Below, one piece after another: positions 1 to 7,873 of a stretch of 9,017 nt of DNA. The stretch's first letter is position 1. Each line of letters opens with the position of its first letter. The notes beneath the pieces were generated by a model, which was given only the letters and a program-made list of their open reading frames with translations, was not told the origin of the DNA and made no database searches. Both the position numbers and the translations under genes were made by a program. Source of the stretch: an uncultured Saprospiraceae bacterium (GTDB taxonomy: Bacteria; Bacteroidota; Bacteroidia; Chitinophagales; Saprospiraceae); NCBI GenBank assembly GCA_937894165.1, contig CALCSX010000225.1:1-9017 (forward strand), read 5' to 3'.

Positions 1-1277
1 TTGTAGACTTGATCCCAACCTTTCCAGCCGGTTCTGTCTAGGAAGGAACTATTATGCCAAATGAAACTGAATATCCCACCGGTTACCTTTTGACGGTTGA
101 TCATCTGCTTTACTAGTTCGATAGATTCGGAAGGTTTCATCCTCATATATCGTAAAAGCGTCACGTCCATTACTATGAACGGGAAAATCCGCAACACTGT
201 TTCTTTCTCTTCCTGAAGATCGTACCATAAATATGAATATCCTGTCGAAGCTCTATAACCAATGCGATCGTAAAATCCCATGGAATGTTCCTCGCGAATG
301 CCTAAGCGGATCAAATTTCGAAATGTTTGTGGCAGTCGAAAATGTAAAAAATGCTGTCTCGACTTAATAATAGGGCGATGGGTAAAATGCTCCAACAATT
401 TTTTCTCTTTTCTCATAATCTTTGGATCTTCATGGGACTGAATAGATGGATGCCATTGACATGGAATTTGATGATAGTCAGTTAATGTCCGAATCCATTT
501 GAAAAATGCCGGGTGTCGAGGATTTAAATTTTCATCTCGTCCTATTCTACGTTGGGCTGCAAGAACAAACACGTTTAATTCTGTTTTGGAATTCTTCACC
601 GGATTTAGCCAAATATCGAAATCAGCATATGGATCCGCATTGTGTGACCTTCGGAAATTAATAAGTGAGCGTATATATTTAAAGTCTAACTCCAGAGCCG
701 CTTTGGCAATAGAGCCCAAGGTTCGAAACCAACTTTTATGACTATATGCATACATATAATCAATGTCAATTCCTGCCAATTTGCTCAACTTGGGTGAGAA
801 AACATGAAGCATAGGGAAGCTCAATCGCAGCTTTTCATAAAATTCTAAAATCAGAATATCGACCAAAGGAAGCTTTTCAAATCCATTCTTTACAGCGGTG
901 AAATTATCAAAAGTTATCCTTTCATATTCATCCTGATCCGTAATGAAATATTCTTCATACCTGCTAATAAAATAAAATACCATAGCAAAAAGATCGAAAT
1001 TGTCACCTGATTCGTTAATAAACATGCGAAACGCAGTATTTTTCCCTTCTGTTTTGCAATCCACTTCTGCTGCATTGAAATCCGCTAAAAAACCGGAAAC
1101 CGGAATATTAACGGTTGGGCAGGAAGTAATGTGTGTGGAATAATTGATATGGATAACCTCCGAGGAAGGAATTTGGCTAAAAATTTTAATATCGAGCTTT
1201 AAAACTTCTTTAAAAATGAAATTTAATGTATATTTTATTCTTGAAGTTTCTTTATCTACTAAAATATTGATTTTCAA
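1..1277 (-). CDS. Polysaccharide deacetylase-like protein (DUF7033-type, Bacteroidota family), C-terminus cut by window edge
   Basis: I translated the minus strand by hand: 425 codons with no internal stop, running off the left edge. Recognisable blocks, numbered from the TTG start, are SRYEEY (105-110), GIDIDYMYAY (from about 170, acidic pair D171/D173), WHPSIQS (275-281), SRQHFLHF (306-313), HSMGFYDRIGYRA (about 332), LWYDL (350-354) and WHNSSFLDR (407-415). This order matches the Bacteroidota polysaccharide deacetylase-like proteins of about 430-440 residues, so probably only the last 10-20 residues are missing. The family is a NodB-like fold expected to act on cell-surface or exported glycans; the substrate is unknown. 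The second histidine of the classical H-x-x-x-H metal motif is not visible after H276, so activity is uncertain. There is no signal peptide. The start is TTG at 1277: the frame has a stop at 1299-1301, and the first in-frame ATG comes only at about residue 85, well inside the conserved part. It is divergent from the 1445 gene. Confidence 0.85.
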   Translation of the reverse strand, partial: MKINILVDKETSRIKYTLNFIFKEVLKLDIKIFSQIPSSEVIHINYSTHITSCPTVNIPVSGFLADFNAAEVDCKTEGKNTAFRMFINESGDNFDLFAMVFYFISRYEEYFITDQDEYERITFDNFTAVKNGFEKLPLVDILILEFYEKLRLSFPMLHVFSPKLSKLAGIDIDYMYAYSHKSWFRTLGSIAKAALELDFKYIRSLINFRRSHNADPYADFDIWLNPVKNSKTELNVFVLAAQRRIGRDENLNPRHPAFFKWIRTLTDYHQIPCQWHPSIQSHEDPKIMRKEKKLLEHFTHRPIIKSRQHFLHFRLPQTFRNLIRLGIREEHSMGFYDRIGYRASTGYSYLWYDLQEEKETVLRIFPFIVMDVTLLRYMRMKPSESIELVKQMINRQKVTGGIFSFIWHNSSFLDRTGWKGWDQVY

Positions 1278-1378
1278 ATGAGTATAATTTGCTATTAATT
1301 AAATTTAAATTTTATAATCTGACGAGGGTGAAAAATACACTAAAATACGTGCAAAATTTAAAAAAGAATGGTTAATTA

Positions 1379-1412
1379 TTTGGATAAATAGAACTATTTT
1401 TATATTAATTTG
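1379..1412 (+). promoter_or_regulatory. Candidate Bacteroidota-type promoter for the 1445-3118 unit
   Basis: TTTG at 1379-1382 is followed after 22 bp by TTAATTTG at 1405-1412, a 7/8 match to the TAnnTTTG -7 element used by the Bacteroidota primary sigma factor with an upstream TTTG (-33). Transcription would start near 1419, leaving a leader of about 25 nt before the ATG at 1445. No convincing match was found on the opposite strand for the divergent deacetylase gene. The rest of 1278-1444 is AT-rich without other visible features. Confidence 0.4.
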
Positions 1413-1444
1413 TGTTATCTATGTAAGTTTAAAAGACATATTTC

Positions 1445-2218
1445 ATGAAGAAATTAAACCAATTTTTCTTGCTTTTCATCATTTCACTTTTGGCAATCGT
1501 TAGTATCGATGCTCAAAGTGTTATAACTATTGATGAAACTAAGAAGGGTTTTGTTTATTCTGATGAAACGGCGATAAGGTTAGATTTAAAAACAAATGGC
1601 TTTGAGCTAGGTTATTTGTGGGGTAGTTATACGAATTACAATACTTACAAATATTACAATATCAGTGTCGGGAATGTGAAAGATCCCAGAGAATATAAAT
1701 CCAGATATCAGTTGACTCAAATAGGTGCTTATTCCAGCTCCTACGCCTATGGCAAAATCAATAGTCTATTTCAAATAAAAGGGGCAATTGGTGTTAGGAA
1801 ATCAATTTCTGAAAAACCAAAAGCTAATGGTGTCGTTGTGGGATATAATTATGAATATGGTTTGAACTTAGGTATTTTAAAACCATATGTTCTGCGTGTT
1901 ACCATGCCGGGGGAAGGCGGAAGAAATGAAGCCTTGGTTTATTATTCTGAGGAAACAGCAGATGTTTTTTTAAATCAAAATTTGACAAGATCACATGCAG
2001 GTTTTAGATCTGGGTGGGATAATGTCAAATTACGACCGGGTTTGAACGGAAGGTTTGGACTAAATTTCAGCTTTGGGCAAGAGGATGAGTTTGTTAGAGC
2101 TCTAGAGGCCGGAGTGGATGCAAGTTTATATTTTAACGCAGTAGATTTAATGGTCGATTCTAACAGACCATACTTCATAAATCTTTATGTATCTTTGCAG
2201 CTGGGTTGGAGGAAATAG
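1445..2218 (+). CDS. Secreted, outer-membrane beta-barrel-like protein of unknown function, linked to lipA
   Basis: The 257-residue protein starts with a clear Sec signal peptide (MKK, hydrophobic stretch 7-20, probable cleavage after A23 in front of Q24); there is no lipobox cysteine. The mature part is rich in alternating aromatic and glycine residues (YKYYNISVG, YNYEYGLNLG, LRPGLNGRFGLNFSFG, FINLYVSLQLG near the C-terminus), the pattern of an amphipathic-strand beta-barrel, so an outer-membrane location is inferred. I recall this as a conserved uncharacterised protein type often found directly before lipA in Bacteroidota; no biochemical role is known to me. The ATG start sits 24 bp before lipA's start in the sense of stop-to-start spacing (24 bp gap), so the two are probably co-transcribed. 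A link to lipoate metabolism is not shown by the sequence. Confidence 0.85.
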   Translation: MKKLNQFFLLFIISLLAIVSIDAQSVITIDETKKGFVYSDETAIRLDLKTNGFELGYLWGSYTNYNTYKYYNISVGNVKDPREYKSRYQLTQIGAYSSSYAYGKINSLFQIKGAIGVRKSISEKPKANGVVVGYNYEYGLNLGILKPYVLRVTMPGEGGRNEALVYYSEETADVFLNQNLTRSHAGFRSGWDNVKLRPGLNGRFGLNFSFGQEDEFVRALEAGVDASLYFNAVDLMVDSNRPYFINLYVSLQLGWRK

Positions 2219-2242
2219 TCCTCAAAAAATCAAGTTTTTGGT

Positions 2243-3118
2243 ATGATAGAATTGAATGTGATTAGTGCACAACAAGAGAAGCGAACGAAAAAGCCGGATT
2301 GGTTGAGAGTGAAGCTTCCTATAGGAGAGAGTTACAAAAAAGTTAGAGAATTAGTCGATACTTATAAATTACACACGATCTGCCAAAGTGGAAATTGTCC
2401 TAACATGGGTGAATGTTGGGGGGAGGGCACAGCCACTTTTATGATTTTAGGAAATACATGCACAAGGTCTTGTTCCTTCTGCGCCGTTAAAACAGGGAGA
2501 CCTCCTGAATACGATGAGGATGAGCCTGAGAGAGTAGCTGAGGCTATTTACCTGATGCAGGTAAAGCATGCCGTTATTACTTCCGTCAATAGAGACGAAT
2601 TAAAAGACAGAGGTGCCGAGATCTGGTATCGTACTGTCGTCAATGTAAAAGTAAAAAGTCCTACTACAACTATAGAAACCTTGATTCCCGATGTAAAAGC
2701 CAATTGGGATGCTTTGGAACGAATGATTTCAGGGGGGCAGGAAGTTGTGTCTCATAATATGGAAACTGTTGAGGATTTATATAGAAAAGTAAGACCTCAG
2801 GCAAAATATCAAAGGAGCTTGGCGCAAATTAAAAGGACTAAGGATTACGGTAAAAGAACCAAGTCAGGAATTATGGTTGGCTTGGGTGAGTCCAAAGATC
2901 AGGTATTTAAAATAATGAATGATTTAGTTGATCATGGCTGTGATGTTTTGACGATTGGACAATACTTGCAACCTACTAAAATGCACCTTGAAGTCGCTGA
3001 ATTTATACACCCGGATCTTTTTGCAGAATATAAAGAGGTAGGCTTGAGCAAGGGTTTTGATTTTGTAGAATCCGGACCATTAGTAAGGTCCTCGTATCAT
3101 GCGGAGCGGCATTTATAG
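2243..3118 (+). CDS. lipA: Lipoyl synthase (radical SAM)
   Basis: LipA inserts two sulfur atoms into the octanoyl chain carried on lipoyl domains (pyruvate and 2-oxoglutarate dehydrogenase E2 subunits, glycine cleavage H protein), completing the lipoyl cofactor in the cytoplasm. The 291-residue protein has both diagnostic iron-sulfur motifs: C47-x4-C52-x5-C58 for the auxiliary, sacrificial [4Fe-4S] cluster and C73-x3-C77-x2-C80 for the radical SAM cluster. It also has TSVNRDEL after the core and the C-terminal RSSYHAE, whose serine is the unusual fourth ligand of the auxiliary cluster. Length and N-terminus (DWLRVKLPIGESYKKVREL) agree with normal bacterial LipA, supporting the ATG at 2243. 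It follows the barrel-like gene by 24 bp and is probably transcribed with it. No lipB or lplA is visible nearby. Confidence 0.97.
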   Translation: MIELNVISAQQEKRTKKPDWLRVKLPIGESYKKVRELVDTYKLHTICQSGNCPNMGECWGEGTATFMILGNTCTRSCSFCAVKTGRPPEYDEDEPERVAEAIYLMQVKHAVITSVNRDELKDRGAEIWYRTVVNVKVKSPTTTIETLIPDVKANWDALERMISGGQEVVSHNMETVEDLYRKVRPQAKYQRSLAQIKRTKDYGKRTKSGIMVGLGESKDQVFKIMNDLVDHGCDVLTIGQYLQPTKMHLEVAEFIHPDLFAEYKEVGLSKGFDFVESGPLVRSSYHAERHL

Positions 3119-3172
3119 AAGTGGAGCGTTTTTAACTTAATATTCTAAGTGACGTCAGGTAATCAGGTTCAC

Positions 3173-3216
3173 TTCTCTTTTTAGAGAAAAATATGAAATT
3201 CGAAATTTATTTTCTC
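3173..3216. repeat. Degenerate relatives of the 17-bp hairpin repeat downstream of lipA
   Basis: At 3173-3188 there is a hairpin TTCTCT-TTTT-AGAGAA that shares the outer TTCTC...GAGAA arms of the three copies further on. At 3212 a TTCTC followed by ATGTTTAGGCGA matches the repeat at 11 of 17 positions but has lost its right arm. Their starts (3173, 3212) continue the 34-40 bp spacing of the good copies, which is why I list them. The first hairpin is not followed by a T run on either strand, so I do not call it an intrinsic terminator, although it lies 55 bp after the lipA stop. Confidence 0.4.
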
Positions 3217-3245
3217 ATGTTTAGGCGATAGCTAAGACTTTGCAA

Positions 3246-3339
3246 TTCTCGTGGTTCGAGAATATTAATGATATTCGGATTTAAGTTCTCGTGGATCGAG
3301 AATTGGATATCGAAAGCATCATTTCTCGTGGTTCGAGAA
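3246..3339. repeat. Array of three 17-bp palindromic hairpin repeats
   Basis: Three copies of TTCTCG-TGGTT-CGAGAA lie at 3246-3262, 3286-3302 (loop TGGAT) and 3323-3339. Arms of six bases pair perfectly and the first and third copies are identical. Unrelated spacers of 23 and 20 bp separate them. They sit between the convergent ends of lipA and the DinB-like gene, the usual place for REP-like palindromes; alternatively the inverted half-sites could be a repeated protein-binding site. The array is symmetric, so no strand is assigned. The remaining part of 3119-3431 shows no gene. Confidence 0.8.
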
Positions 3340-3431
3340 AAATTGATACCTCCTTATTAACAAGAGTCTAAATTGCTCTGGCACTTTGTCAAAAGCCTAA
3401 AATAAATTTATTGTCCTCTTTTACACCTAAG

Positions 3432-3968
3432 CTATCTTTTCCCGACCTCCTCCATCACCCGCATTATCTGCTTCTCATGCCTGTCAAAATGCTCTTGCAT
3501 AAATTTCAATGCCTGACTCATATTCATCCTTCCCACAATTGGATGTTTATAAAGTTCTGCATTTAATTGCTCCGAACTCATCGATTCGATTAACTCCCTC
3601 ATCGCGCTACGCGCAGCCGCCCACTCTTCCTTTGCTTCCGAAAAACTTTGTGAATTCTTCGGGGGTGGCAAAGCAGCAGGAGCCTTGAATTTGACTTGTA
3701 GTAAGAGGGCTATTTTCAATAATAACCATCTATACCTTGCTTTAAACCCTGCTTTTTTAAACTTTTTTTCAGTCGAAAGTTTGTATTTCATATACTTGAC
3801 ACTCCCGCCCTCAGCAAAAGTCAGGTGCTGCATGATTTGAACGACGGACCATTTTCCGGGAGCCCACTGTTCATTCAACAAAGCCGGAGGATAGCTTTGA
3901 AGCTTGGTCATTAGCTTCTGCCAACTGGATTCAAATTTGGAAAGTAATTCATTGATTTGTGGATCCAC
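3432..3968 (-). CDS. DinB-like (DinB/YfiT superfamily) four-helix protein
   Basis: The 178-residue protein has the layout of the DinB-like metal-binding fold (a four-helix bundle unrelated to DNA polymerase IV despite the name): WAPGKWSVVQIMQHL at 35-49 with H48, and the C-terminal helix with H160-x3-H164 (EHFDRHEKQ). These three histidines are the expected divalent-metal ligands. Members include bacillithiol- or mycothiol-dependent transferases and many stress-related proteins of unknown substrate; this one cannot be assigned further. There is no signal peptide; a short hydrophobic run (RWLLLKIALLL, about 80-90) sits between the helices and is probably buried. The start is GTG at 3968: the only upstream codons before the in-frame stop at 3987-3989 contain no ATG, and AGGG lies about 6 bp upstream as a weak ribosome-binding site. 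It is divergent from the 4082 gene and convergent with lipA. Confidence 0.85.
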   Translation of the reverse strand: MDPQINELLSKFESSWQKLMTKLQSYPPALLNEQWAPGKWSVVQIMQHLTFAEGGSVKYMKYKLSTEKKFKKAGFKARYRWLLLKIALLLQVKFKAPAALPPPKNSQSFSEAKEEWAAARSAMRELIESMSSEQLNAELYKHPIVGRMNMSQALKFMQEHFDRHEKQIMRVMEEVGKR

Positions 3969-4081
3969 TTTTTCCCTACAATCTAATCATTTTGTCTCAA
4001 TCTGAAATGTAATTTTAAAAAGATTTGCTATTTTCAAATCAAATTTCGGAAAATCTACTTTAAACATAAACTCATCCCTAA

Positions 4082-4564
4082 ATGAAAACCCAATCTTCAA
4101 AGCAATATTTCCAAAATCTGAATATCATTTTTGTCGCAATTATTCTGGCAATAATCAGCTTTGCTGCAGTTGTCCTTATGCTAAACCCCGAGCAACTTGA
4201 AGTAGATTCCCAGAATCATTCAAGTCTATTATTAATTCTTGTACCTATATTTATGGTAGCCTCTATCTTCCTCAGCATCTATATCTCATCATTACGAATG
4301 AAAAATATTACTGAGCAAACAAATTTAGCCGATAAACTCACTTCCTTCAGAACTACTTTTATCATCAAACTCGCCATTCTTGAAGCCCCTGCCCTCTTCG
4401 CAATAATCGCTTACATGCTTACTCGGAATATTTCCTTCCTTATAATGGCAGGAATTATGATTTGCTTTATCATCTTGCAATATCCCAACAAGGAAAACAT
4501 TCTCAAAATCCTCAAAATAACACAGAGTCAAAGAATTCAATTAGAGAATAATATTGAAATATAA
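4082..4564 (+). CDS. Small four-helix integral membrane protein, function unknown
   Basis: A 160-residue protein with four predicted hydrophobic segments at about 14-34, 47-69, 92-113 and 117-133, and a hydrophilic tail (135-160) ending in ENNIEI. The segment IIKLAILEAPALFAIIAYMLT, with a glutamate and proline in the third helix, resembles small uncharacterised inner-membrane proteins that I recall in Bacteroidota genomes. No catalytic motif, lipobox or cleavable signal is visible. The ATG start at 4082 has no clear ribosome-binding site, normal for this phylum. It is divergent from the DinB-like gene across 113 bp and its stop is only 20 bp from the end of queG on the other strand, with no obvious terminator in the gap. 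Confidence 0.75.
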   Translation: MKTQSSKQYFQNLNIIFVAIILAIISFAAVVLMLNPEQLEVDSQNHSSLLLILVPIFMVASIFLSIYISSLRMKNITEQTNLADKLTSFRTTFIIKLAILEAPALFAIIAYMLTRNISFLIMAGIMICFIILQYPNKENILKILKITQSQRIQLENNIEI

Positions 4565-4584
4565 TTTTGTAGAAATTAAATATT

Positions 4585-5568
4585 TTATTCCTCCTTCCTT
4601 TCCTCCCCCGCCGATTTCAATCCTGTCCTCTCCACGTTGGCCTTCATCTTAGCAAATCCGGGACGCGCCAATGCTGACTCGTGAAATTGTGCATCAAATT
4701 TCTCCTCATCCAGCCCTGCCCAATCCTCCCTCGTCCAACTCAACCAATCACTCTGGGGATTAAATTCCGGAGTAGAATGGGGAGTACTAAACTTGTTCCA
4801 GGGGCATACCTCCTGGCAAATGTCGCAGCCGAAAGCCCAGCCCTCCATTTTATTCTCCAAATCTTTTGGAATCTCTTTATGCGTTTCTATGGTAAGATAA
4901 CTAATACACTTAGAAGCATTGACTAAATACCCATTCTCATCAATGGCATCTGTTGGACAGGCATCGATGCAGCGAGTGCAAGTACCACAATAATCTCGGA
5001 TTGCTTGGGTGTAAACCAATTCAACATTCACAACCATAACGGCCAAAAAGAAATAAGATCCCTTCTGCGGATGAATAATCAACGTATTTTTTCCATACCA
5101 GCCCAATCCCGCCCGCTTGGCCCACTCCCTCTCCATTATTGGTGCAGAATCTACAAAAGCTCGCCCTCGGATCACCCCTTTCGGGCCATTTATCTCCTTC
5201 AAAAGATCCCTCACCTTCTTTCGCACTACCAAATGATAATCTCGACCGTAGGCATATCTCGCTATTTTCGGGATATCATCCCCGCTAGGCTGCTCTTCTT
5301 CAGGCGAGTAATTATAGCTGAGTACTACAATAGACTTAGCATTGGGCACTACCAACAGTGGATCCAACCTCTTCTCAAATCTCTTTCCAATGTAAAACAT
5401 CGTTCCTGCATAGCCACGATCCAACCATTCCCGCAGATGCTCCTCTTCCTCGTCCAGCCTCCCCGCCGGCACAAAACCGATATTGGAAAAACCATACTTT
5501 CCCAATGCTAATTCTTTAATGTATGAGGTCTTCTCCTCCACCGTATATTCCACCGCTCCTCTTTTCAC
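4585..5568 (-). CDS. queG: Epoxyqueuosine reductase
   Basis: QueG carries out the last step of queuosine synthesis, reducing epoxyqueuosine to queuosine at the wobble position (34) of GUN-anticodon tRNAs, using cobalamin and two [4Fe-4S] clusters in the cytoplasm. The 327-residue protein shows RAFVDSAPIMEREWA with the presumed catalytic D140, GLGWYGKNTLIIHP (154-167), and the ferredoxin-like cysteines C194, C197, C200, C204, C221, C248, C251 and C255 (CGTCTRCIDAC, then CDICQEVCPWN). Length fits the shorter form of the family, without the extra C-terminal repeat region of the longer enterobacterial enzyme. The start is non-ATG: GTG at 5568 is used here, with in-frame GTGs at codons 6 and 10 as alternatives; the first in-frame ATG is codon 57, inside the conserved part. 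It begins 7 bp after the pcrA stop and is probably translated from the same message. Confidence 0.95.
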   Translation of the reverse strand: MKRGAVEYTVEEKTSYIKELALGKYGFSNIGFVPAGRLDEEEEHLREWLDRGYAGTMFYIGKRFEKRLDPLLVVPNAKSIVVLSYNYSPEEEQPSGDDIPKIARYAYGRDYHLVVRKKVRDLLKEINGPKGVIRGRAFVDSAPIMEREWAKRAGLGWYGKNTLIIHPQKGSYFFLAVMVVNVELVYTQAIRDYCGTCTRCIDACPTDAIDENGYLVNASKCISYLTIETHKEIPKDLENKMEGWAFGCDICQEVCPWNKFSTPHSTPEFNPQSDWLSWTREDWAGLDEEKFDAQFHESALARPGFAKMKANVERTGLKSAGEERKEE

Positions 5569-5575
5569 TCCTAGA

Positions 5576-7852
5576 TTATTCTATGATTTGTAATTTAGCA
5601 AACTTCAACATGATCCGCTTTTTTTGGTCTGAATCGATATTCGGAAAAAATATAGTCGCTACTTTATTGGCATTAACTCCGTCAATATCCAGTACTTTCC
5701 CTTCCCCAAATCTTGCGTGCAGAACTTTCATTCCTGTTTCTATCAGACCTGATGGACTAGGTTTGAAGTTGGCCAAATCCACCACCGGTGCATTGTTGAA
5801 AACCTTTCTTATAGGAATTCCCCCGCTAACACCTGATTTGGATGGCTCTTCCAAAATATTTCTAGCAGCCATCGCGCGACCCGCTCCTGAAAGATCCAAA
5901 GCATCCGGGTCTATCTCTTCTAAAAATCTGCTCGGCTCATTATACCTCATATTTCCATACTGGTATCTGGAACTAGCATAAGATAGAAAAAGGTACTTTC
6001 TAGCTCTGGTTATGGCTACATAAAACAAGCGACGCTCCTCGTCTATTTCTTCCGGATTTTTCATCGAAAGAAAGCTTGGAAATAGATTTTCCTCCAAACC
6101 TACCACGAAAACTGCGTCAAATTCCAGCCCTTTAGCGGAGTGTACCGACATTAACGTCATTCTTTCCTCCGTCGCATCATCGGAAGTATCCAGGTCGCTT
6201 ATCAAAGCTACATTTTGAAGGTAGGTAGCCATCGACTTGTTACTTATTTCATCCTGATCCTCTGCCAACACATCCTCTTCTGTAAATTCTTTAATACCAT
6301 CCAATAATGCAATTGTATTTTCCTTTCGGCTCATCCCCTCAATTGTATTATCCTTATTCAATTCCGCCATTATACCTGACTCTTTCGCAATAATGACAGC
6401 CGTTTCATAGGCATCCAAATTCGCAGCTTTCTGATTAAATCGCTCCATCATATGAATAAAAGCATGGATAGTTGTCCCACTTCGTCCCTTATTCTCTACG
6501 CTTTTCAAGGCATCGAATAAAGTAATATCTGCCGCATTCGCATAATCAATAATTTTTTGCAATGTCGTGTCTCCAATACCTCGTTTTGGATAATTAATGA
6601 TCCTTTTCAGTGCTTCCTCGTCTTTCAAGTTGACAGCTGCTCGGAAATATGCCAGCAAATCTCTCACTTCCTTTCTCTGATAAAATGACATACCACCAAA
6701 AATCCGATAAGGCACATTAGCCTTTCGTAAATACTCTTCGAAAACTCTAGATTGTGAATTAGTACGATATAAAATAGCTATTTCCTGATTAGGAATATGG
6801 TGCCTATTTTTTACCTCAAGAATAAAATCGGTAACCTTCCTTCCCTCTTCTGAATCGCTTAGCGCTCGTACCACTTTTATCTTATCCTCACTCACTACAT
6901 CGGTCCAAATCTTCTTTTTTATCTGCTTGAGATTCTTTCCTATGACACTATTTGCCGCAGTAACGATATGAGAAGTTGATCTATAATTTTGCTCCAATTT
7001 GAAGGTCTGGAGCGTCGAAAAATCCTTCTCAAAATTCAAAATATTATCAATCGTGGCGCCTCTAAATGCATAAATACTCTGCGCATCATCGCCAACAATA
7101 CAAATATTCATAGGACTTCCTTCGTACTTTGCCAATTTCTTAATAATGGCATATTGTAAAAAGTTAGTATCCTGAAACTCATCTACCAAAAGGTGTGAAA
7201 ACTTGGAACGATATTTCTCAAGCACATTATCCACGTTATTTTGCAGTAAAATGAACGTTTGAAGAAGCAAATCATCGAAATCCATTGCACCTGCTTTAAT
7301 GCAACGCTTCATATACTTGTTATAAATATTCCCCATTTCGGGCCTGTTCGCCATCCGATCCTGCATCATCAGATCATTATCTGCGAGATACATTTTAGGT
7401 GTAATAAGATTACTTTTTGCTGAAGAAATACGACCTCTAATTGTATTCGGTTGATAATCATCTTTATTCAGACCCATTTCTTTAATGAGTGAAGTAACGA
7501 GATTCTTACTATCATCGGAATCATAAATGGTAAAATCCCTGGGATATCCTATTTTTTCAGCTTCTACACGCAAAATTCTAGAGAAAATAGAGTGAAAAGT
7601 TCCTGCCCATACTCTTTCAGCTTTCTTGCCCACGACTTTTTCTATACGTTCCTTCATCTCCTTTGCAGCCTTATTGGTAAAGGTGAGAGAAAGGATTCTA
7701 TCAGCGGGCACGCCCGAGTTGATAATATGTGCAATTCGGTAAGTTAATACTCTTGTTTTTCCCGATCCCGGACCCGCTATCACCATCACCGGACCGTCAA
7801 TATTAGTCACTGCCTGACGTTGTACCGGATTTAATTCGTCTAAATAATTCAA
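5576..7852 (-). CDS. pcrA: ATP-dependent 3'-5' DNA helicase, UvrD/PcrA family
   Basis: The 758-residue protein is a superfamily 1A helicase acting in nucleotide-excision and mismatch repair, replication-fork maintenance and removal of stalled RNA polymerase. Motifs in order: Walker A AGPGSGKT (26-33), TFTNKAAKEM (57-66), Walker B LLVDEFQDTN (221-230), VGDDAQSIYAFRGA (253-266), LEQNYRS (286-292), then MSVHSAKGLEFDAVFVVGL and RRLFYVAITRARKYLFL towards the C-terminus. The last 50 residues (VLHARFGEGKVLDIDG to MLKFAKLQII) match the Tudor-like C-terminal domain by which PcrA/UvrD contacts RNA polymerase. All helicase motifs are intact. The start must be TTG at 7852 (conserved MNYLDELNPVQRQAV): the four codons upstream before the in-frame stop at 7865-7867 hold no ATG. 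It is the first gene of a probable operon with queG, which follows after 7 bp. I use pcrA; uvrD would be an equally acceptable symbol. Confidence 0.96.
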   Translation of the reverse strand: MNYLDELNPVQRQAVTNIDGPVMVIAGPGSGKTRVLTYRIAHIINSGVPADRILSLTFTNKAAKEMKERIEKVVGKKAERVWAGTFHSIFSRILRVEAEKIGYPRDFTIYDSDDSKNLVTSLIKEMGLNKDDYQPNTIRGRISSAKSNLITPKMYLADNDLMMQDRMANRPEMGNIYNKYMKRCIKAGAMDFDDLLLQTFILLQNNVDNVLEKYRSKFSHLLVDEFQDTNFLQYAIIKKLAKYEGSPMNICIVGDDAQSIYAFRGATIDNILNFEKDFSTLQTFKLEQNYRSTSHIVTAANSVIGKNLKQIKKKIWTDVVSEDKIKVVRALSDSEEGRKVTDFILEVKNRHHIPNQEIAILYRTNSQSRVFEEYLRKANVPYRIFGGMSFYQRKEVRDLLAYFRAAVNLKDEEALKRIINYPKRGIGDTTLQKIIDYANAADITLFDALKSVENKGRSGTTIHAFIHMMERFNQKAANLDAYETAVIIAKESGIMAELNKDNTIEGMSRKENTIALLDGIKEFTEEDVLAEDQDEISNKSMATYLQNVALISDLDTSDDATEERMTLMSVHSAKGLEFDAVFVVGLEENLFPSFLSMKNPEEIDEERRLFYVAITRARKYLFLSYASSRYQYGNMRYNEPSRFLEEIDPDALDLSGAGRAMAARNILEEPSKSGVSGGIPIRKVFNNAPVVDLANFKPSPSGLIETGMKVLHARFGEGKVLDIDGVNANKVATIFFPNIDSDQKKRIMLKFAKLQIIE

Positions 7853-7873
7853 ATTTCTATTCTTTTATATCCG

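Noticed and set aside
499..741. Plus-strand open frame of 80 codons
   Set aside because: It lies wholly inside the minus-strand deacetylase-like coding region, which has clear family motifs; no relation to a known protein is apparent.
1975..2178. Minus-strand open frames at 1975-2178 and 4325-4540
   Set aside because: Antisense to the barrel-like gene and the membrane protein gene, which have a signal peptide and transmembrane segments respectively; no independent support.
3173..3188. Intrinsic terminator after lipA
   Set aside because: The hairpin has only six A/T-rich pairs and no T run follows it on either strand; better seen as a relative of the neighbouring hairpin repeats.
3246..3339. 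CRISPR array
   Set aside because: Only three good copies, 17-bp repeats that are almost wholly palindromic, spacers of 20-23 bp, and no cas genes in the window; shorter than any usual CRISPR repeat.
3432..3968. DNA polymerase IV (dinB)
   Set aside because: The DinB-like fold shares only a name with polymerase IV; length, histidine pattern and absence of polymerase motifs rule it out.
5005..5511. Plus-strand open frame of 168 codons opposite queG
   Set aside because: It overlaps the conserved cysteine and catalytic parts of queG on the other strand; composition is that of an antisense shadow. The same applies to 4681-4926 and 5523-5981 (opposite queG/pcrA).
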